Below, in pieces: positions 7,713-15,213 of a stretch of DNA of 22,765 bases (within the stretch, counting starts at the first letter, position 1; each line of letters opens with the position of its first letter). The notes under the pieces were generated by a model that worked only from the letters and a program-made list of their open reading frames with translations, made no database searches and was not told where the DNA came from. Source of the stretch: JBGOUJ01 sp041477005 (lineage in GTDB: Bacteria > Acidobacteriota > Terriglobia > Bryobacterales > JACQDG01); the NCBI GenBank assembly GCA_041477005.1, contig JBGOUJ010000045.1, forward strand, positions 1-22,765, read 5' to 3'. A program made the translations under genes and the position numbers.

Positions 7713-8930
7713 CTAGAGCGGCGCGAGGAACCGTCGGCCGCGGCAGATGGCGAGCCGGCTCACGATCCGCTGCTTGGCGGTGACGGCGTTGCGCTGCGAA
7801 TCGACCAGTTGGAATTCGCCGTCTTCGAGGGCGAGCAGGGCGACGTCGGCCGGGCCGCCGGCGTGCAGCCGGCCCAATCCATCGACCCGCCCGACCACCT
7901 TGGCCGGGTTGGCGGTGGTGCGCAGCAACACGTCGTCGAAGCTCATGCCCAGGTAGAGCAGCTTGGACATGGTGGTGGGCAGGTCGTAGACGGGGCCCCT
8001 GATGTTGAGGTCGTAAATGTCGGTCGAGATGCTGTCGGCCACGAAGCCGGCGTCGAGGCACTGGCGGGCCGCTTTGAAGTTGAAGCTTCCCAGGCCGTGG
8101 CCGACGTCGAACAGCACGCCCCGGGCGCGGGCCTCGGCGACGCCCGGCTTGAGCTTGCCCTGCGGATCGACGAGGCCCAGCGTATGGCCGTTGTAGCAAT
8201 GCGTGACCACGTCGCCCGAGCGCATCAACGCCAGGACCTCCTCGGTCTGGGGCGGGGCAAAGCTGATGTGCGCCATCAGCGGCAGCTTGTAGGTATCGCA
8301 GAGCTCGCGGGCGATCTTGAGGAATTCCAGGCTGTAGCGGCCGTTCATGTTTGAGCCGACCTGGAACTTGACGCCCAGCAGGATGTCGCGGTTGGCCACG
8401 GCCGCCTCGCCGGTTCGCCGCATCATGCTGCGGACGTATTGGACCGGGTCGATATCGGGGTTTCGCGAGTTGGGATACAGATAGACGTAGCCAAAGACGC
8501 GGGCCTGCGAGCGCTCGACGATGAAGCGCCGGAAGCCGGGAAAGGTGTCGTAGCCGAAGCTGCCGGCGTCGACCCAGGTGGTGACGCCCGAGCGGGCGCC
8601 GGCGAGATCGGGTTCCACGCCGAGACCGGTGCCGCCCCAGTAACAATGGGTATGCAGATCGACCAAGCCGGGCGTGACGTAAAGGCCGCGGGCGTCGATC
8701 ACGTCGAGGGCGCGCTCGGCGGGGATGCGCTCCTCGATGGCGGCGATCTTGCCGTCGAGGATCGCCACGTCGGCCTTGGCGCGAAAGCCGCGGGCCGGGT
8801 CGCGGACCTCGCCGTTGTGGATCAGCAGATCGTAGCGGCGCTGGACCTGGCCGGAAGAGAGGGCCGCCGCAGCGGTCCCACCGGCGGCCAGCAGAAATTC
8901 ACGGCGCAGCATCGAGCCGGATTGTAGCAT
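7713..8930 (-). CDS. Tat-exported amidohydrolase/deacetylase-family metallohydrolase
   Basis: Encodes 405 aa, a paralogue of the product of 649-1884. The N-terminus SMLRREFLLAAGGTAAAAL (6-24) carries a twin-arginine-like RR followed by a hydrophobic run, so Tat export is likely. Metal and catalytic residues expected for the family are present: His93 and His95 (DLHTH), Lys188 (LGVKFQ), His221 (LMAHIS), His244 (VTHCYNGH) and Asp304 (SISTD), with DVGHGLGSF at 275-283. Known relatives hydrolyse N-acyl or cyclic amide bonds; the substrate here is unknown. The ATG at 8928-8930 has GGGGA 8 nt upstream. An in-frame ATG at 8910-8912 would give a shorter, classical MLRREF start without a clear ribosome-binding site. 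The start lies 5 nt after the stop of the UxaE-like gene, so the two form an operon. Confidence 0.9.
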   Translation of the reverse strand: MLQSGSMLRREFLLAAGGTAAAALSSGQVQRRYDLLIHNGEVRDPARGFRAKADVAILDGKIAAIEERIPAERALDVIDARGLYVTPGLVDLHTHCYWGGTGLGVEPDLAGARSGVTTWVDAGSFGYDTFPGFRRFIVERSQARVFGYVYLYPNSRNPDIDPVQYVRSMMRRTGEAAVANRDILLGVKFQVGSNMNGRYSLEFLKIARELCDTYKLPLMAHISFAPPQTEEVLALMRSGDVVTHCYNGHTLGLVDPQGKLKPGVAEARARGVLFDVGHGLGSFNFKAARQCLDAGFVADSISTDIYDLNIRGPVYDLPTTMSKLLYLGMSFDDVLLRTTANPAKVVGRVDGLGRLHAGGPADVALLALEDGEFQLVDSQRNAVTAKQRIVSRLAICRGRRFLAPL

Positions 8931-8935
8931 GGGAA

Positions 8936-10696
8936 CTATCCCCGTAACTGCTCCGCCAGCCAGACGATGTAATCGCTGTTGCGGCGCTGGACCTCTTCGA
9001 CCAGGCCGGCCGGCAATTCGTCCAGCTTCTCCTTGAAGAAGCGGTGGTCGCCGGCGGGGTCGGCTGTGTCGCGGGAGCCGACCAGGTTGCCGATCCAGAA
9101 GACCAGGAACAGGTTGCCGTCCACGCGGCCTTGGCGGCGGTCGCCCAGGGAATAAGCCAGGCCGCGGTCGCGATAGACGCGGGCGAGCTGGCTCTCCTCC
9201 CCGAACGCGCCGGCTGCGGCGAAGCGGACGCAGCCGTCGACCATGCGCTGGTAGAGCGCCCGCCACGGGGAGCCGGCAGGCTGCTCGGAAAGCACATCGA
9301 GCAGTTGGAGCTGCAGCTCGCCGGAGATTTTGTAGTTCACGCGGCCGCGGGTGGAGTGGCCGATCATCTGGAGCACCTGGGCCTGCTTGCCGCTGCCGGA
9401 GTGGATGCTCAGGGTGCCGTCGAAATGACGGGCCACGTCGGCCAGCTCGCGGACGCGATCGCCCAGCTCGTCGACCGGCCGGCCGCCGAACTCGCGCTCC
9501 ACCCGAGGGAGCAGCTCCGGCCACATCTTGTGCGCCACATAGTCGGCGAGCGCCGCTGCCGTCTCGGGATAGGCCTGGCGTTTTTTGAAGCCGAGGTTGG
9601 GCGGGACCAGTGGTGCGCGGCGGCCGCGCGCGGCCAGCCAGTGCATGTAGAAGATCAGTTCGCGCGCCGTGGTGAGAGTCTCCGCCTCGTCGATCGACGG
9701 CTCGAAGTCGAGCTCCACCCGCCGGCCGCTCTCCCGCTTCACCTTCTGGATGTAATCGTAAAGGTCTTCATTCAGTTGCAGGCTCTGGCTGAACTTGACC
9801 GCCAGGCGGCGGATCTCAGAAGGGTCGAAGGAATAAGAGCGGCCGTTGATGGAAAAAGAGCGGCCGAATTCACCCATCACCCACGACCGCTCTTCGGGCG
9901 ACAGCAAACGCTCGAACTCCTGTTCGACCTGAGCTTCGCCCCAGGCCTGCGGGTGGCGCGGGTCGGCCTCCAGGCGGAACAGGCGGGAGGTGTCGGTGGT
10001 GAACTTGGTGTAGCCGGCGGCGGCATGGATGGCCTGCTTGGTCTGGTCGATGGACCTGGCGATCTCGGCCTCGGTCGCGCCGCTGATGATGAAGTGATCG
10101 GCTTCGGCGTTGTAGCCGGCCCGCCAGCCGGCCCGAATCGCCGCCCACAGGCCGGCGTGATAGAGATGCTCGATCGAGACACGGGTGTGGCCGATTTCGG
10201 TGGGGTTCTCGCCGCTACGCGCGGCCAGGCGGTCATCGGTGGTCATTTCACGCGTGGCCGAGAGCTGCACGGTGCTGGCCATGTTGACGCCTTTGGAGCG
10301 GACGATTCTGCCGAAAGCATCGAAGGCCGCGGGCAGGGAAATCTCGGGGTGCCGGTTGCCGACCGCCACGGCGGGCTGGTCCTTCTGGGGGCGAGGCAAA
10401 AAGCTGCGGTCAATCCTCTCGGCGAAATCGCGGATCGCCTCGCGGTCGGTCGAAGCAAAGGGGGAAACGTCCACGCGCTCCGGCATCGAGCGGAGCAGGC
10501 GCGGGCCGTCCAGATCGGCGGCCAAGTAGTAGACATCCTGCGCCGACGGGTCGCGCGCGAGAGAGGCGTAGTGCACGCGGCCACCCGGCGGCTGCGGCCC
10601 GGCCTTCACCGCTTCCTGCCGGGCCTCGTCGTTCAGATCCCGGCCTCGGATGCGGTCGTTCAGATAGGCATTGATCCCGCGCAGAATCTCATCCAT
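8936..10696 (-). CDS. Tagaturonate/fructuronate epimerase-like protein (UxaE family)
   Basis: Encodes 586 aa resembling UxaE, the metal-dependent epimerase known from Thermotoga that converts tagaturonate and fructuronate in hexuronate breakdown. Matching blocks are GYNAEADHFIIS (194-205), YTKFTTDTSRLFR (229-241), LDFEPSIDEAETLT (329-342) and FDGTLSIHSGSGKQ (425-438). These offer His201, Asp235, Asp336 and His432 as likely metal ligands. No signal peptide is evident. The product is longer than I recall for the Thermotoga enzyme, mainly through an N-terminal extension, so specificity may differ. The ATG (10694-10696) has GGAAGA upstream. The downstream amidohydrolase starts 5 nt after its stop. 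No uxaB, uxuA or kdgK partner is in the window, so the family call is firm but the reaction is not. Confidence 0.78.
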   Translation of the reverse strand: MDEILRGINAYLNDRIRGRDLNDEARQEAVKAGPQPPGGRVHYASLARDPSAQDVYYLAADLDGPRLLRSMPERVDVSPFASTDREAIRDFAERIDRSFLPRPQKDQPAVAVGNRHPEISLPAAFDAFGRIVRSKGVNMASTVQLSATREMTTDDRLAARSGENPTEIGHTRVSIEHLYHAGLWAAIRAGWRAGYNAEADHFIISGATEAEIARSIDQTKQAIHAAAGYTKFTTDTSRLFRLEADPRHPQAWGEAQVEQEFERLLSPEERSWVMGEFGRSFSINGRSYSFDPSEIRRLAVKFSQSLQLNEDLYDYIQKVKRESGRRVELDFEPSIDEAETLTTARELIFYMHWLAARGRRAPLVPPNLGFKKRQAYPETAAALADYVAHKMWPELLPRVEREFGGRPVDELGDRVRELADVARHFDGTLSIHSGSGKQAQVLQMIGHSTRGRVNYKISGELQLQLLDVLSEQPAGSPWRALYQRMVDGCVRFAAAGAFGEESQLARVYRDRGLAYSLGDRRQGRVDGNLFLVFWIGNLVGSRDTADPAGDHRFFKEKLDELPAGLVEEVQRRNSDYIVWLAEQLRG

Positions 10697-10726
10697 ATTC
10701 GTCTTCCCGAATTACAAGCCAGCAAA

Positions 10727-11050
10727 CATCAGCTATCAGCCGTCAGCCATCAGCCGTCAGCAACCACTCTCCGGCCCGAGCTGGTTGCTGAAGGTTGAAT
10801 GCTGACGCCTAAGAGCCAACAGCTAACAGTTTATCGAATTGCGAGCTATCAGCCACCAGCAACGGCCCTTCGGCCCGAGCTGGTTGCTGAGGGCTGATGG
10901 CTGACGGCTGAATGCTGACAGTCTGAATGCTGACGCCTAAGAGCCAACAGCTAACAGTTTATCGAATTGCGAGCTGTCAGCCACCAGCAACAGCCCTCCG
11001 GCCCGAGCTGGTTGCTGACGGCTAATGGCTGAGGGCTGAGGGTTTGCTAA
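10727..11050. repeat. 128-bp tandem repeat with heptamer tracts and hairpins
   Basis: The spacer between the UxaE-like gene and the 263-aa protein gene contains a 128-bp unit. A 51-nt block is identical at 10797-10847 and 10925-10975. Each block is followed by a hairpin of CAGCAAC pairing with GTTGCTG (about 10857-10889 and 10985-11017), and a third hairpin lies at about 10758-10790. At the left end are five tandem heptamers of the form YRTCAGC (10727-10761). Further right are heptamers in the opposite orientation (GGCTGAT, GGCTGAC, GGCTGAA). No gene is seen. Confidence 0.85.
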
Positions 11051-11060
11051 GAGTCACGTG

Positions 11061-11852
11061 TCACTTGCCGCTGGTCACGGTTTTTGCTTTCTTCGCCACC
11101 AGCGCTTTGATGTCGTCGGGCAGATCGAAGCGGTTATCGGGGATCTTGGGGTTTTGATCGATCTTTTGGATCACCACCAGGAACTCCTGGTTGAGAGCCT
11201 TCTGCCGGATGGAGTGCGGGACCAGGATGTCGCCAACCTTCTTATAATCGCTGACCGTGAACTCAGCCGGGATCTCGCCCATCTGGGTCGTCACCAGCTT
11301 GCTCACCTTCACCAGCAAGTTGGACTTCTTGTCGTAATAACGGGTTTCCGGCTTACCCTCGTTGGGAGTCAGGACCAGCTTGTAGCAGGTCTGATCGTCG
11401 ACGGTTTCAACGCCCGCCATTTCCGCCTTCTTGTAGAATTCTCGCCAGTCTTCATGCAGGGAGGCCTCATGCATGGCGGCGAACTTCTCCTCGCCGTCTT
11501 TGAGCCGCGGCCCGCGCAGGGCAGACCGCTCCCAGGCCACGTCGCCGTTGATTCCCTGTTCGACCTTGCCGATGCCCTCGATCTCGACCACGCTGTAGGA
11601 CTTCTTGGGCTCGGCCTTGTACGCGACGATCGACGCCCTGACGCTCTTGCCGACAAACTCCGTGCTGCTGGTTAAGATCTCGCTGTGAAGCTTCTTGTAG
11701 GCTGCTTTGCCGCCGGTCGCTTCTATGTATTTATCCAGGACAGTCTCGGCCTTGGGCAGCGCTTCGTCAGCGGCTGCCACGTGGACGGCCAGAGCCCCGC
11801 CGGCCAGAACCGCGGCCAGCAACACTCGATTCCAGTTCGCTAAATACCTCAT
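11061..11852 (-). CDS. Secreted protein of unknown function (LolA/outer-membrane-lipoprotein-sorting-like)
   Basis: Encodes 263 aa with a signal peptide (hydrophobic VLLAAVLAGGALAVHVAA, cleavage near residue 28). The mature part begins with LDKYIEATGGKAAYKKLHS, a helix start common in periplasmic proteins of the LolA/LolB-like fold. It continues as alternating strands (GDVAWERS, CYKLVLTPNEGKPETRYYDKKSNLLVKV, EFTVSDYKKVGDILVPHSIRQK, NPKIPDNRFDLPDDIKAL). The pattern matches secreted Acidobacterial proteins often annotated as hypothetical or lipoprotein-sorting-like; I cannot assign a ligand. The ATG (11850-11852) has a strong AAGGAG site 6 nt upstream and overlaps the stop codon of the S41 protease gene as ATGA, so expression should be coupled. 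Function may therefore relate to envelope protein turnover. Confidence 0.75.
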   Translation of the reverse strand: MRYLANWNRVLLAAVLAGGALAVHVAAADEALPKAETVLDKYIEATGGKAAYKKLHSEILTSSTEFVGKSVRASIVAYKAEPKKSYSVVEIEGIGKVEQGINGDVAWERSALRGPRLKDGEEKFAAMHEASLHEDWREFYKKAEMAGVETVDDQTCYKLVLTPNEGKPETRYYDKKSNLLVKVSKLVTTQMGEIPAEFTVSDYKKVGDILVPHSIRQKALNQEFLVVIQKIDQNPKIPDNRFDLPDDIKALVAKKAKTVTSGK

Positions 11853-13171
11853 GGTTTCTCCTTGCTCTTCCTATGAATCCAATCCTTGGCCGCCCCCAGC
11901 ACCGGGTCCCCGCCGGCCAGCAGAGATTCGCGGCTCAAGCTCACTTCCACGTCCGGGATCACGCCGATGCCCTCCAGCGGCTTGCCCCCCTCCGAGATGT
12001 AGTTGGCGATGGCGTATTGGAAGCCATCGCCATTGGGGAGCCTCTCGAACACCGAGGGAAGCGCGGCGCCGGCGGTACGCGTCCCGAAAATGCGGGCGCG
12101 GCCCAGATCTTTCAGTCCGCCGGCGAAGACCTCGGAGGTGGAGCCCGAGGCGCCGTCCACCAGGATCGCCAGCGGCCCGTGGTAGGTCTCCAGGCGCGGG
12201 TTGATCACAAACTGCAGCGGCGCCTGGCGGGTGTACATCGTGCCGAGCTTGCGGTCGGCGCCTTCGATGAACCAGCCGGCCATGCCCATGGCCATCACAC
12301 CGATGCCGCCGGGATTGCCGCGCAGGTCGACGATGATGCCGTCGGCCTGCATGTCGCCGCGGACGGCGTCTTCAAAAAATTGCATCAGCCGGGGCGGATC
12401 CAGAAAGATGTTGAACCCGATGTAGCCGACGTTGCCGTCCAGTTGGCGCGAATCCATCCACACGTAGCGAGCGGGCAGGAACCCGAACTTGGTCTTGACG
12501 CCCTTGGGTTTGCCTCGCTGGATCTCGAGCTCGAGCGTCTTGTTATTGCCATCGAGAAACGTGACGCGGACGGGATCGCCCAGCTTGCCGTCGAGCCGCG
12601 AGGTGACCGCTCGCATCTGCATGATGCCAAGCAGCGTCGAGACCTTGTAGGTCTCCTCGACCTTGCTCAGAACCGGGGCCGGATCGGCCTCGCCGATCTT
12701 GAGGATCTGCCAGCCAGGGCGGACGCCTTTCGTCGCGGCGGGGGAGCCTTCGTCCACCGAAGTCACCAGCGCCTGACCGCCGATCACCCGCACGTCCATG
12801 CCGGTGGCGCCTTCTTCCTCCGATCTCCTGCCGGTCTTGGGGTCGATGTCTTGGTAAAGCTCGGAGGCAATGATGCCGAAGTGGGTTTGGTGCAGGCGGC
12901 CGATCATGTCGAGCAGCGCGGCGCGGGCCTCGGGCATGGCGCCGGCCTGCTCCATCTTGGGCCGCAGCTCGTCATGGATGGCCTGCCAATCGAGGCCGCC
13001 GAGTTTCGGATCCCAGTGCTGGTCGCGAATCGTCTTCCAGACGTGCTCGAACGACTGGAGGTTGATCTGCCGCTGCTCGGGCGTGAGGGTGGCCGGCTCT
13101 TCGCTTTGCGCCGGGGCGAGGACGCGCGCAGCGACAAAAAATGCCACCAGGAACGCCGTGGGAAGTGACAT
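11849..13171 (-). CDS. S41-family (tail-specific-type) peptidase with PDZ domain
   Basis: Encodes 440 aa: signal peptide (1-21), helical N-terminal region with IGRLHQTHFGI (90-100), PDZ domain (about 124-220; ALVTSVDEGSPAATKGVRPGWQI) and the S41 core (about 230-412; GNVGYIGFNIF, IIVDLRGNPGG). The likely nucleophile is Ser344 in ASGSTSEVFAGG. In CtpA/Prc-type enzymes a lysine follows the serine by 25 residues in an FGKG-like motif; here that position is Ala369 (RTAGAAL). The protein therefore more likely uses the Ser/His arrangement of tricorn-type S41 peptidases, with His94 or His97 as candidate base. It is exported to the periplasm or outside. The ATG at 13169-13171 has no clear ribosome-binding site. 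The next gene overlaps its stop as ATGA. Confidence 0.9.
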   Translation of the reverse strand: MSLPTAFLVAFFVAARVLAPAQSEEPATLTPEQRQINLQSFEHVWKTIRDQHWDPKLGGLDWQAIHDELRPKMEQAGAMPEARAALLDMIGRLHQTHFGIIASELYQDIDPKTGRRSEEEGATGMDVRVIGGQALVTSVDEGSPAATKGVRPGWQILKIGEADPAPVLSKVEETYKVSTLLGIMQMRAVTSRLDGKLGDPVRVTFLDGNNKTLELEIQRGKPKGVKTKFGFLPARYVWMDSRQLDGNVGYIGFNIFLDPPRLMQFFEDAVRGDMQADGIIVDLRGNPGGIGVMAMGMAGWFIEGADRKLGTMYTRQAPLQFVINPRLETYHGPLAILVDGASGSTSEVFAGGLKDLGRARIFGTRTAGAALPSVFERLPNGDGFQYAIANYISEGGKPLEGIGVIPDVEVSLSRESLLAGGDPVLGAAKDWIHRKSKEKP

Positions 13172-13281
13172 AGTGGAGGGCCGAGTCGGAGCACCCCGAT
13201 AAAAACATTCTACACTAACGACGCGGCAGGCCGCCCCTGAGACGGCTGATTTTGACGCTTCTGCCTCTATCCTTTTTAGAC

Positions 13282-13297
13282 ATATGCATAGGCATAT
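13282..13297. promoter_or_regulatory. Palindrome in the divergent S41 / POTRA promoter region
   Basis: ATATGC (13282-13287) and GCATAT (13292-13297) form a perfect 6-bp inverted repeat around ATAG. It sits in a small AT-rich island of an otherwise GC-rich 191-bp region between divergent genes. The position suits a regulator site serving either side; no regulator is known. Confidence 0.35.
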
Positions 13298-13362
13298 TAC
13301 CGGCGAGGACGACGGCGCCGCCTTCTTGTTACCCTACTGGATGGGACCATACCCCTTTATCG

Positions 13363-14715
13363 ATGCTTCGCCTCTTGCTTGCTTTTGCGCTGGTGGCAGC
13401 GGCGCTGCCGGCCCAGCGTGCCACCACTCGTCGCGGGCCCCCGACTCCGGCGACCAAGGCCCCGGCCCCTGACCGCTGGCCCTTGGCCGCCGTTCACATC
13501 TCCGGCAATAAAGTATTTCCGACCGACGCCATCGTGCGGGCGACCGGGCTGCAGTTGGGGGCGGCGGTCAACAAGGGCGATTTTCAGCGCGCCCTGGAGC
13601 GGCTGACGGCGACGGGCGCTTTCGAGACGGCCTCGTTTCATTACGACCCCGAAGGCGAGAAGCTGGCGGTTACGTTCGAGGTGCAAGAGGTGGTAGATCT
13701 CTACCCGGTAGGCTTCGAGCGGCTGGACGTTCCTGACGCCGAATTGATGAAAGTGCTGGGCGAGAGGGTTCCGCTGTTCGGACCGCAGGCGCCGGCCACC
13801 GGGGTCATGGTCAAGCGCATCATCGATACGCTCGAAGCGTATCTGGCGGCCAAGAATCAGAAGACCGAAATCGTCGGGCGGGTGCTGGCCGCGCCCGGCT
13901 CCGGTGGAAAGCTCCAGATGACGTTCCGGCCGATGGAGCCGCCGCCGGTGGTTACTTTCGTGAAGTTCGAGGGGAGCACTCTGCTGCGCGCCGAAGACCT
14001 GCAGAAAGCTTTCTTCCAGACTGCCGTCGGAGTGCCCTACACCGAGGCCCGCCTCAACGAGCTGCTGGAAAACAACATCCGGCTGCTGTTTGAAGAGAAG
14101 GGCAGGCTGCAGGTCCACTTCGGGCCGCTGCGCGCCGAGCCGTCACAGGAGGCGACCGGGGTGGTGGTGACCGTCCCGGTCCGGGACGGCGACGAGTTTC
14201 ACTTCGGCCGCGTCGGGATCGCCGGCAATGCCTACGTGTCCCCGAAGGAGCTGGTGCGGCTGGCGAAGCTCAACGAGGGCGAGTTGGCCAACTTCGCCCT
14301 GGTTCACAAGGCCTCGGCGGACATCGAGCGGCGCTGCCAGCGCGAGGGCTATATGCACGCCAAGGTGACGGTCGAGCGGAAGCTGGACGAGAAAGCAAAG
14401 ACCGTCGATCTGGTCTTCCGCGTGGGCGAGGGCGATCGTTACACGCTGCGCAGGCTGACGATCAAGGGCCTCGACCTGATCGGAGAGGACGCCGTCCGCA
14501 AACGTTGGGCGATCAAGCCGGGCCAACCCTTTGACGGGGCCTATCCCGAGACTTTCCTGCAGCGCATCGAGGAGGAGGGCATGTTCGATCAGCTTGGCAA
14601 GACCGTCCCTCACGTCCAGGTAGATGAAGAGAAGAAGGCGGTGGACGTGGAGCTGGAGTTCAAAGCGGCGGCGCCGGCCGAGAAGCGCCGCCGGCGCAGG
14701 CCGGAGCAGTCTTGA
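13363..14715 (+). CDS. POTRA-repeat envelope protein without beta-barrel
   Basis: Encodes 450 aa. A signal peptide (MLRLLLAFALVAAALPAQ) is followed by a Pro/Thr-rich linker (20-38) and up to five POTRA-like units. Unit 1 is about 40-109 (AAVHISGNKVFPTDAIV). Unit 2 is divergent, about 112-190. Unit 3 is about 196-275 (FVKFEGSTLLRAEDL). Unit 4 is about 279-356 (HFGRVGIAGNAYVSPKEL, REGYMHAKVTVE). Unit 5 is about 359-434 (YTLRRLTIKGLDLIGEDAV). The unit number resembles BamA, but the chain stops in a basic tail (KRRRRRPEQS) with no 16-strand barrel. It is probably a periplasmic partner of outer-membrane assembly or secretion. The ATG at 13363 was chosen because the signal peptide begins there, although the frame is open further upstream to 13252; no ribosome-binding site is clear. 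The next gene starts at or next to its stop. Confidence 0.85.
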   Translation: MLRLLLAFALVAAALPAQRATTRRGPPTPATKAPAPDRWPLAAVHISGNKVFPTDAIVRATGLQLGAAVNKGDFQRALERLTATGAFETASFHYDPEGEKLAVTFEVQEVVDLYPVGFERLDVPDAELMKVLGERVPLFGPQAPATGVMVKRIIDTLEAYLAAKNQKTEIVGRVLAAPGSGGKLQMTFRPMEPPPVVTFVKFEGSTLLRAEDLQKAFFQTAVGVPYTEARLNELLENNIRLLFEEKGRLQVHFGPLRAEPSQEATGVVVTVPVRDGDEFHFGRVGIAGNAYVSPKELVRLAKLNEGELANFALVHKASADIERRCQREGYMHAKVTVERKLDEKAKTVDLVFRVGEGDRYTLRRLTIKGLDLIGEDAVRKRWAIKPGQPFDGAYPETFLQRIEEEGMFDQLGKTVPHVQVDEEKKAVDVELEFKAAAPAEKRRRRRPEQS

Positions 14716-14717
14716 GA

Positions 14718-15188
14718 ATGAGGCCGGCGACCAAGGTCCGTTTGCCGCTGATCGGCCTGCTGCTGCTGACGGGCTGCTCTTCCAGCCAGTCCGGCGGCGG
14801 TGACGCCGGATCTTTGCCATCCATGCCAATCACGCTGCCCGGCGGAAAACTGCTTCGCGCCGAGGTCGTGACCACGAAGCACGACATCGGGCTAGGGCTA
14901 AAGTTCCGGACCTCGCTCCCGCCGGACCACGGCATGCTCTTCGTATTGTTGCGCCCCGGCCATTATCCGTTCTGGATGTACCAGACCGTGATCCCGCTCG
15001 ACATCATTTGGCTCGGCAACGACCGCAGCATCGTCTTTATTTCCGCCAACACGCCGCCCTGCCCGCCGGCCCAAGGAGAAAATTGCCCCACTTACGGCGG
15101 CGAGGCCCTGGCGCGATATGTAGTGGAGCTCGCCGGAGGGGCCGCTGCCGGCTACGGGCTGAAGCTCGGCGATCGGTTGCAGTTCTGA
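14718..15188 (+). CDS. DUF192-family lipoprotein
   Basis: Encodes 156 aa. A lipoprotein signal ends in LLLLTGC, with Cys20 as the lipidation site, then a Ser/Gly-rich linker (21-35) and a DUF192 domain. Family blocks seen are TLPGGKLLRAEVVTTKHDIGLGLKFRTSLPPDHGMLFVL, PFWMYQTVIPLDIIWLGND and ARYVVELAGGAAAGYGLKLGDRLQF. DUF192 is a small beta-barrel fold of unsettled function. The domain contains an unusual insert with two cysteines (NTPPCPPAQGENCPTYGG). ATG 14718 lies 2 nt after the POTRA gene stop. A TTG at 14712 overlaps that stop as TTGA and lies 5 nt after GGAG, so the true start could be there (158 aa). Either way it is coupled to the POTRA gene, which fits an envelope role. Confidence 0.88.
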   Translation: MRPATKVRLPLIGLLLLTGCSSSQSGGGDAGSLPSMPITLPGGKLLRAEVVTTKHDIGLGLKFRTSLPPDHGMLFVLLRPGHYPFWMYQTVIPLDIIWLGNDRSIVFISANTPPCPPAQGENCPTYGGEALARYVVELAGGAAAGYGLKLGDRLQF

Positions 15189-15213
15189 CGGCGGGGTTGT
15201 TAGGTTGTAGCTT

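Noticed and set aside
8931..9524. Upstream extension of the second amidohydrolase frame.
   Set aside because: It overlaps the UxaE-like gene out of frame and has biased Arg/Pro/Gly composition; the Tat signal marks the true N-terminus near 8930/8912.
9044..10798. Long plus-strand frame opposite the UxaE-like gene.
   Set aside because: Antisense image of a gene with clear family motifs; no domain or ribosome-binding site of its own.
10727..11050. Possible CRISPR array.
   Set aside because: The repeat unit is 128 bp with fewer than three copies; there are no 25-40-bp repeats with unique spacers and no cas genes.
13209..13214. TAGAAT on the minus strand as -10 box for the S41 protease gene.
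   Set aside because: No -35 box at a fitting distance; too weak to list as a promoter.
13252..13362. Longer start for the POTRA protein.
   Set aside because: The added 37 residues lie before a clear signal peptide (MLRLLLAFALVAAALPAQ) and would bury it; they also cover the divergent promoter region.
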